From NCBI GenBank assembly GCA_964019695.1, contig OZ026520.1, positions 26,198,120 to 26,262,119 of the forward strand: a stretch of 64,000 nt of DNA, read 5' to 3'. The translations under genes and the position numbers were made by a program. Source of the DNA: Loripinus fragilis (taxonomy: Eukaryota > Mollusca > Bivalvia > Lucinida > Lucinidae). Below the pieces are notes generated by a model that saw nothing but the letters and a program-made list of their open reading frames with translations, did no database searches and had not been told where the DNA came from. Below are positions 56,690-64,000 of this stretch, piece by piece; position 1 is the stretch's first letter; each line of letters begins with the position of its first letter.

Positions 56690-57560
56690 TCCCTGATTCA
56701 AAAAATCGTGCTTGATTCGTACCAAATTCCAAATGCATTCTTGGACATCGTAACTGAATGGTAATCGATTCGGAGGCGTTCTTAGGCATTCGTAGCTACT
56801 CTTAGCTCATTCATGGGGAATCTTGAGATTAAGACAAGCATTAAAACCAAGGAAGAGATAGTAGAAGTGTTTTCCCTTAGAGTAAATACCCCGTCACGCG
56901 CACGTGAGCCAGTCCTAGAATTGGCAAACAAAGGCAGATTCTTCAGACTAACCAGGATCAGTCAGTAACTCCTGGTTGCTGATTTTGCCAGTGGCGAACT
57001 GCCATATTGTTCCAAGTCAAAGAGTCTGGGCCAGGGCCTCTCGACTTTAACGTAGTTGTTTGTTCTAGCTATATAAGTAGCTATTTTCAACACTTAAGTT
57101 GCAGGATCAATTCTACTGCTGCTTTACGAGGAACAATCATTTTGGAACTGATGCCCCCGAAGCAATGATGGCCTTTTTTTATCACTATCATGATCGTGAG
57201 AATAAATCTCGCGAATCGTCGCGGATTTCTGTTAATTCGTGCCCATTTCGTGCTGCATTTGGCGTATTCTTAACAATTCGTGATTGATTCTTTAACTTAT
57301 TTCAGTATTTCCAAATAGGTTTTTGCAAATCGTAGTGAATTCGGCACAGTATAGTGGCGACTCAGGCCAAATCCAGCCGAATCCCGCGAATAGTCGTAAC
57401 TGTTTCTTACCTGGTTCGTATCTGAATCGTAGAACATCACGGAATGGGTTGAATTTTTTACAATTCTCAACGAATCCAGCTAAATCTTAACATGTATCGA
57501 TTCTGGATCATTCGGGAGATTCGTGGTTTGTGTGGAATAGGTGCACCAGTCTCATGAAAT
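56690..57560. repeat. Region enriched in ATTCGT/GAATCG-type short motifs
   Basis: Words such as GATTCGT, AATCGTA, CGAATC, GAATCG and ATTCGTG recur dozens of times without a fixed period. Adjacent DNA lacks this enrichment. It looks like an old degenerate simple-sequence array. The 62-codon frame at 57099-57287 is inside it and not recognised. Confidence 0.45.
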
Positions 57561-58025
57561 GACCGCCTTACTTACATGCAACAACATAAAAAAATCCCAT
57601 AAATTCTTGACATTTTGAGCAATAATCAGATCTTAGTGCAAAAAAATGAATACACAAAAAACGTCGAACTCACGACTTTATGATTCAGAGCACACCGCCA
57701 TATATATTATAACATTACATTTAGATGGATTATAATGCTTTTAGAATGCATTGTAATAAACCTTGAGGTTCTATAGACAGAGTCGTGAAGGCAGGGTACA
57801 AGACTAGGTGGGTCTACTTTACGTCGATTGTTCTTCGTAAACTTTGTAAATCACGAAGGTTTGCGAACTCGTAAATTATTCCCAGTCGAAACACGGATGA
57901 AGTCGTCACATGGTCATGAGGCACAAAATTACCAGTCGAATAAGCGTATTGTCACTTGAATACACACACTTCCCAATTTCAATTTCCCGCCGTTTGCATG
58001 CGGGAATCAAATAAATTCCGTCGGG

Positions 58026-58050
58026 GGAGGTGGGGGGGGGGGGGGGGGGC
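58026..58050 (+). repeat. Poly-G tract
   Basis: An interrupted run of about 20 G residues, similar to the run at 27937-27955. Length may be unreliable in an assembly. Confidence 0.8.
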
Positions 58051-58639
58051 TGGCTGGCAAGTTTTTTTTAGTCAATCACGGATTTCATAGATAGTCGCAT
58101 GGGCCTCCCTCGAGGAGCTATTGGTACCCTTTTGGAGAGGTGTCCGTATCAACAATTCTAAGGAAACATATTTCAACATGTGATTTTACAGGGGAGGGGA
58201 TCCGGACCCCTCCCCCCTCTTGATCAGCCCATGGTTTGGATTCAAATTGAATAACATAATATGAACCACTCTAATACTTCTTGTAAGTACGATGTTTTAC
58301 AAAGCAAGAAATTCTCTTTAAAAATAATTGTCACGAATTGAACTTCAAACGGAAAAAAACAAAGCTAACCTAATATGTTTTAGCAACTGGTTGCCATCTT
58401 CAAGTATATCCATTAACACGTATCACCGTGAGGCATGGTGTATTATTTCTCCTTGAATAAAAGAACATTCAAATTATCATAGAAAAGGTGACTTATGGTA
58501 TTTAAGTGGGGTGTTTAATACTGAAATAGACACAAATGCCAAGACAAAAATACCTAAATACCTGTTTATTGTGTTCTTGAATGGAATGGAAATGCCATGA
58601 CCATATATGATGGCACCATAAGAAGCTAGAAATTAGATG

Positions 58640-59265
58640 AACTTGCCACTGGCACTTGAGTCCTAAACCTCAATTAATAAGTTGAAAGGACCGTCCGCAT
58701 ATCAACATGGAAACATCGATAAAAAAATCGATTTTATAAAGATAGTGTTCGTTTCTATAAGTATAGAGAGAGACATGGTCTTGAAGTGGAAACTGGGTCA
58801 ACTCCTTCGGACGGATCTCCTCCCCTCAAACGTATTAATTTTTCTTCTACCCCACCGTCGTTAGATAGTACAGTGATTACTCTATCTAGGTATATCCGAG
58901 ATCACATTGCGTCATTTTCGCGGTTCAATTTAGCAGCGGTTTGTGAAAGCGGGAAAATGACGCAATTCGTTACAACTAATCAGATAATCCGTAAGAAAAC
59001 ACAAAAACGAAAATAACAGAAAGCGGAAGTAGTTAGCTTGTAGAATGATGTCTAATACGTTTGAGGGGAAGGAGATCCGTCCGAACGAGTTGACCCAGTT
59101 TCCACTTTAAGACCATGTCCCTATTCATACAGTGTACTTATAGAAACGAACTCTGTCTGTATAAAAAAATAGTGTTTTCGTGCATTTTGAGCTTCGTTGA
59201 TATGCCGATGGTGCTTTCAATTTATTAATTGAGGTTTGGGATCAAGTGCCAGTGGAACTTGCCTA
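58640..59265. mobile_element. Foldback transposon-like element with ~200-bp arms
   Basis: Left-arm phrases CTCAATTAATAA, CGTTTCTATAAGTA, GACATGGTCTTGAAGTGGAA, ACTGGGTCAACTC, CGGACGGATCTCCT and CCCCTCAAACGTATTA all recur inverted, in mirrored order, at 59245 to 59050. The arms are interrupted by small indels. The ~185-bp centre encodes part of a 76-codon frame (58786-59016) with no recognised domain. Confidence 0.8.
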
Positions 59266-59359
59266 CTACATTTACAGCGAGGAAACGAAATATTTTAAAA
59301 CGATAGCAACAACGATTAACGTCGAGAGAACGGGCCACAGTGCACGAAGGATAATATGA

Positions 59360-59578
59360 CTAGGGTAAAGTCAGGTAGCTTCGGACACCATGTAAATTCG
59401 GACATACATTTACAAACAGTGGAAATCCAGATGGGACGGTTCCTTATGAGGCGTCTCATCAGGATTTTCACTGTTTGCTAAGTTAATCAATTTTTTTCAT
59501 TCCAATAATCAAAATATGAAACAGACAAGGTCACTGTCCGAATAACCTGGTGTCCAAAGTTACCTGACTTTACCCTAG
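59360..59578. mobile_element. TIR MITE family E (~219 bp)
   Basis: CTAGGGTAAAGTCAGGTAGC then TTCGGACAC is mirrored by GTGTCCAAAGTTACCTGACT then TTACCCTAG. A TA dinucleotide at each end fits a TA target. The centre holds CTCATCAGGATTTTCACTG then TTTGC, a piece of repeat G. Confidence 0.85.
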
Positions 59579-59739
59579 AACATATACAATAGCTGATCAC
59601 AAACACCAACATATACGACACAAAGAGGCAAACCGAAGCATTAATTCATTCACAATAAAAAACGTCCAGCCCTCTCCTCTGCAAAGAAGCGACTGTCATT
59701 CTAAAAGAAATACAAACACTACATTACTAAACAATAAAT

Positions 59740-59850
59740 AGGTGAGTATGATCAGGGTAAGACCACAAATCGCACACTGCATACCAACCCGTGGCACAGT
59801 GAGGAAGAACCACAGAAGACATTCGAAGCAAATAAGACACACGCCCCAAC
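59740..59850 (-). mobile_element. Second PLE-like tail family, minus-strand copy
   Basis: Plus-strand GGTGAGTATGATCAGGGTAA, CACACTGCATACCAACCC and GTGGCACAGTGAGGAAGAA are the reverse complement of the tail end. Confidence 0.6.
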
Positions 59851-59864
59851 ATACTGCGAACCAA

Positions 59865-60160
59865 ACATCTATGTGTCAAGATCCACCGTTAAACATGCCT
59901 ATCAATCCAGTGATTGTTTGCTAACCGTTCCAAGGCGGTGCTTACTTTATGGGCCCTTTATGTTATTTATGTTTCATTTTTGTCTTTGTTAGGCTGTCTT
60001 GTCTATTCGTTGCAGCCTTGTGATCACCTGTTGGGAAAGGACCTCCTTACGCTCTTGTGTGTTGTAATTTCTTGTGTTTTTGTCACTTTTCCATATGGTG
60101 TCCCGGGTCAGGTGCGGTACTTGATTATATTGATTCCTTACGTTTGCTTTCCTCTCTACT
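59865..60160 (+). mobile_element. Naiad tail fragment
   Basis: AAACATCTATGTGTCAAGAT, CTAACCGTTCCAAGGCGGTG, GCAGCCTTGTGATCACCTG, GTCACTTTTCCATATGGTG and CCCGGGTCAGGTGCGG. It is oriented away from the second-family tail just upstream. Confidence 0.8.
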
Positions 60161-60462
60161 TTCAAATGAAAACTTTTTCCAGTAATGTTGAGATATTTAC
60201 AATTTTACGCTGGAATATTTTGTTTATCTTAGCCTATGCCATCCTTAATTCCCTTAAGAGGGTGATGTTCACAGTCAGTCAACCAATGCCATAATTGTCA
60301 GTGTATTGTTTCTTAAGCTATGACTGTCAGCCTGTTTCTGCCTTTTAAATTCTAGTCCACTTCAACTGACAAATATTACGGGAACATTTTTAATAACTTT
60401 TAATCCACTAACACCGCATTGACGCGTACCTGCATGTAATCTCCAAGATGGGGTCATGCAGC

Positions 60463-60633
<171 letters not shown>

Positions 60634-60766
60634 CTTAAGGCCTATACTGTATCTTCACTAGATAGCTGTATACATATACATTTTTTAAAGACTTCTTTTA
60701 GCATATGTGATAGTTCCACAATCTAATGCGCTTATTTGTCTATATTTCAGAAATAATAAGGTCACG

Positions 60767-61987
60767 ATGAGAGTATCAAGCCTAGCTGTGTTCTACCTAT
60801 GGACCAATCTATATACAGTGAACTATGGATTTCTGTTGCAACCATTAATCACACTACATAAACGACGTCAGTCACCATCATCAATAAGTCAAAGAGTTTC
60901 TCAATCTTATGCAAGAGGTGTGAAACGAGCTTCCACAAATCTTCATACAGATACCATTAATTTCATAAAGCAGAAAAGATTTTTTGAGTTTCATCCATTA
61001 GCATTTGATAGACGAAAGTTTTCAAGGCCAGGCAGTAACGCTTTTTTATTTGATTCAAAACGTTTCTTTCAATATTCACCATTTATAGCAAGACTTCAAC
61101 GTAGTCATGTGCGCAAAGAAAACAGTTTAGAGCGTCCGAAACAAACTCATAAGCCACATTTTTATACCGCTGTGGTAGATCATTTTTCTGGTAGTAAACT
61201 ACCATCTGATAATTTTTCACCCAGTTACCATGGGTGGGGATTTAAGCCAAGTAGAAAATTTGAAAAGTTAGCTAATGAAGACGCAATGTTAGAAAATCAT
61301 GAAAAAAATAAAGAAAAGCCAGTGGTGTATAATAATTTAGACACAGTTATGAAATCAAATAGGCAACATCAAAATATATTCGAGCAATTAGAGAAATCAT
61401 TAATCAATGCAAAAACAAAAGCATCACCGTTAAACGACAATAAAGTTATTCTTGAAGGAAACAAAGAATCTTGGAATACACAGTCTCTCCCAAACAAAGC
61501 TGGTGAGTTACAGGAGTTATATCCTAGCGCACCCAACAACGTTGATACACTTACTGATACTTTAGTTCAATCTGAAAACAAACCTCGTGTAAAAGATACC
61601 CTATGGGGTGGAATAAATATGCACAAAAGTGACAACCAGTTTGGTAGTACTGCAACTGATATTGGACCAGTGGAAGAAAAACCTAAACATGGTGATATCG
61701 TGTTTGGACAACATTCTAGCGATGTTGTTGAAAATAGACCTAGTAACACAGATACTGACAGCATGCTAGTACAAAATGATGGCTTTGGAAATATAAACAA
61801 CAAAGATTCACTGCCTGCTATTCAACACCATGCTGGATTCGGAGATTTAAACGAACCTATTAACATTGATAATAATCAGCAATCCCAGGTACCAGGCGTA
61901 TGGGGCTCTTTTTCAGAACCATTTTCAGATACCGGGTCAGAAGACGCCATCCCTGTTCCTCCACTGGTTCCGCTTGGTAATGAAGAG
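60767..61987 (+). CDS. First coding exon of a putative secreted propeptide-like protein (407 codons, partial)
   Basis: I recognise no family. A pyrimidine-rich acceptor ends in TTTCAG at 60750, and the ATG at 60767 opens a frame of exactly 407 codons to a consensus donor GAG|GTGAGT at 61987/61988, phase 0. Residues 1-25 (MRVSSLAVFYLWTNLYTVNY onward) look like a signal peptide. The next ~90 residues are basic with dibasic sites (KRR 32-34, KR 53-54, KR 70-71, RR 82-83, KR 98-99). Two of these precede related peptides: FFEFHPLAF at 72-80 and FFQYSPFIA at 100-108. The rest is acidic, Asn/Ser-rich and probably disordered, with spaced W/F-G motifs (157, 280, 292, 313, 340, 358, 379). Later exons must lie beyond the window. 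A neuropeptide precursor or matrix protein are options; neither is shown. Confidence 0.7.
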
Positions 61988-62280
61988 GTGAGTAGGGAAC
62001 ACCTGTCAGGTACAAAATTGAGACACAACATGAGAAAACCAATATTGTGGTTGTGCGTCACAAGAAGATTCCGATCAGCCTAGGCATCAGCTCAGTCTGA
62101 TCAGATTCTTCGCCAGCTTTGCGTTCTATTTACCTACTGAGGGCATATTGAGGATTCTGATCAGACTGGGCGGCCGATCTGAGTCTTTGGTCGGCACACA
62201 TTCATTTTTTGTGTTTATCGTGTCAGTCACATATTTGTATATTTGAACCAACTAACGTGATTTGTACATCTGAATAATAT
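61988..62280. other. Start of the intron after the exon, with MITE core fragment
   Basis: Begins with the donor GTGAGT. Contains a partial family A/B core (TCAGCTCAGTCTGATCAGAT at about 62085, TCTGATCAGACTGGGCGG at 62157). The open frame continues to 62083 by chance. Confidence 0.5.
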
Positions 62281-62283
62281 GCT

Positions 62284-62440
62284 TTGTGGTCACCTGCTGG
62301 GAAAGGGCTGACCTCTTGGCTCTCGTTTGTGGTGTCTAACTGTGAGTTTGTCACTTTCCCATTGGTATCCTGGGTCAGGTGTGGTGCTTGCTTGTATCGA
62401 TTCCTGATCTTTGCACCCTTACTTACTTTGATACTTGTAT
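62284..62440 (+). mobile_element. Naiad tail fragment (last ~150 bp)
   Basis: GTGGTCACCTGCTGGGAAAG, GGCTGACCTCTTGGCTCTCG, GTCACTTTCCCATTGGTATC, ATCGATTCCTGATCTTTGC, ending ACCCTTACTTACTTT. It lies in the presumed intron. Confidence 0.85.
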
Positions 62441-62769
62441 TGCGACCTTTGAGACAAGTAAAGGCTCACGTACACATGTACAAGCGTACAGTCTCGCCAC
62501 AGCCTTAACTGATTGCACAAGCGACAAACGGAAGCAGAGAAAGGCTCAGCCCACGCTCTATACCTCTAGTTATATTGTGTAGCTACGCATGGATGGCCAA
62601 AGAGTGACTTTATGCACATATGCTCATGAAGGGCTCGATACATCTTAAAAAGCATATAAATGGCTGATACGAGGCTTATAGAAGACCAGTGAAGGCTCAG
62701 ACGAGACCGTTAACCCTCGTGGTCTCTATAGACCATTATCTGCTAACACATTGTCAAACACATCATGAT

Positions 62770-63480
62770 GATTGTGAATAATTATAGTGCACAAAACTTT
62801 GGTCCTTTTCATATCTGTTTGCTATCTCCCTATACGGCTGAGTCAATCTGGTATTTTGGTTGGCTGTTGTCTGCCTGTTCATTTGTCTGTCAGTATGCAA
62901 ATATTCCCCATAACCTACCAAATTTGACGTGTGGCTTGTTAACACAAGCGGGGAGTGCTAGAGCGCATGACTTGTTTGCCCCCAGACACCATATGAACTG
63001 TTTAAAGGTGTCTCTTCACGTGTCTTTTTGCCTGTTATGCTACCTCCTCCTAAACCTACTAAATTTGTTGCATGCCCCGATGTGTATGAGTACAGCACAC
63101 TTATTTTGGTCTTTCACCAGTGGCCATATAGAGGAATCAAAGATGTCCGCCTTTCTATCCATTTGTCAATTATGCTATATCCTCCTACAATTTGTTGAGT
63201 GATTTGCTTACACAGGTGCGGCATACATTAGCTAACATTTTACCCCTAACCTTGGACCTTTGGTTGCTGTCACAAGTATATATCTGTCCATTGTTCGTTA
63301 TGATATCTCCTCTTAAACTACTGGTCTGAATCCGACCAAATGTGCTGATATGCTGACACAAGTGGGGAGTACAAGATCGCATTTATTGGTGCTCCAACCC
63401 ACATCAGGTGACCCTTGGGAGGTGTCCGTTTCTGTTAATTTGTCTGGACCGAATTCGAATCCACCCAAAGAGCTGCTCGC
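62770..63480 (+). repeat. Degenerate tandem repeat, unit ~200 bp
   Basis: The phrases ACACAAGxGGGGAGTxCxAG, GCGCATGACTTGTTTG/TCGCATTTATTGGTG and TxTGxTATxTCCTCCTA recur near 62940, 63030, 63170, 63310 and 63360 in consistent order. Copies are strongly diverged, so open frames of up to 145 codons across them are not trusted. Confidence 0.45.
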
Positions 63481-64000
63481 ATTGGATGTCTATTTTGGCC
63501 CCCTATGAGGCAAAAATTAAACGTTAAGTTCCACCAATATCTTCTGACTGGTGCATTATATAAAGATTCTTTAATGCGACTCAGCAAAGTGTCTGATCAG
63601 TATTTCACTATGCTATTGTCTCTTGTATCGGGTAGAATATATGATAAAGCTTTGCGTTCCCATTGGCAATATATAGCTCAATTGATGTCATATGATCAAA
63701 GTTTTGCAGACTTTCACATTATATTAATTATATTCTTTACTCTACCGTTCGGTATATAACTTGATAATATTTTGATAATATCTATTCCAGACACTTTTCG
63801 TTGAACGATGTTGACAATTTTAAGGCTTTAATAGTGTGTATATAAAATGACGAGCTAAACTTATTGAAGCCACAAACATCTTGCCGAACGCTGGCTGCAA
63901 ATCTAGGAAATTATGGCTGTGTAGGTTAACGTAGGTCGATTGCATTAACAACTATACCTGAGTTAATGTGAACATCGGTTTGGCATTTGCCAAAGTGTAT
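63481..64000. other. Non-coding stretch to window end
   Basis: No supported feature. An 84-codon frame at 63505-63759 has no recognised domain or splice context. If the exon at 60.77 kb continues, its next exon is not evident here. Confidence 0.4.

Noticed and set aside
62765..63202. 145-codon plus frame as a membrane protein
   Set aside because: It spans a degenerate tandem repeat and its Cys/Leu-rich look follows from the repeat's pyrimidine-rich words.

Overview
The window looks like nuclear DNA of a bivalve mollusc, most likely a heterodont (venerid-type) clam. This is an inference from AT-rich, gene-poor DNA, one spliced-looking exon, many short inverted-repeat (MITE-like) elements, tRNA-derived SINEs, and Penelope-like retroelement (PLE) copies whose protein matches the Naiad type. 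No rRNA, functional tRNA, CRISPR or prokaryotic gene organisation is visible. Most short open frames are chance frames or fall inside repeats. Boundaries were placed by eye and are usually good to tens of bases.

The most notable locus is at about 10.3-13.2 kb on the minus strand. It is a 5'-truncated Naiad-like PLE with a long reverse transcriptase frame. The frame is cut only by two in-frame TGA codons (12743-12745 and 12329-12331) and ends at a TAA (10829-10831). As far as I know the family, both TGAs lie where cysteine is expected: the first Cys of the CxC motif before the RT, and a Cys after the VVVV segment following PADKAANN. Published work on Naiads reports selenoprotein-coding copies in clams. 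The TGAs are therefore best read as candidate selenocysteine codons rather than simple decay. No GIY-YIG endonuclease remains in this copy, and I could not identify a SECIS element by eye. The same 3' untranslated tail recurs at least nine more times as 5'-truncated fragments on both strands, some in tandem or inverted arrangements typical of PLEs. A second tail family, also ending in a CTTAC-like motif, is interspersed with them.

Layout: 0-10 kb is non-coding with scattered MITEs and tandem duplications. 10.3-14.0 kb holds the Naiad and an inverted partner tail. 14-21.7 kb is SINEs, MITEs and unique sequence. 21.7-37.2 kb is a large, diverged, imperfect palindrome centred near 27.7 kb, with arm-specific insertions (Naiad fragments, a CR1/L2-like LINE end, a MITE). 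37.4-60 kb is mostly non-coding with many foldback or TIR elements. At 60.75-61.99 kb is the only convincing host coding exon: it encodes the first 407 residues of a secreted, propeptide-like protein of unknown family and ends at a consensus splice donor. The last 2 kb contains another Naiad tail and a degenerate tandem repeat.
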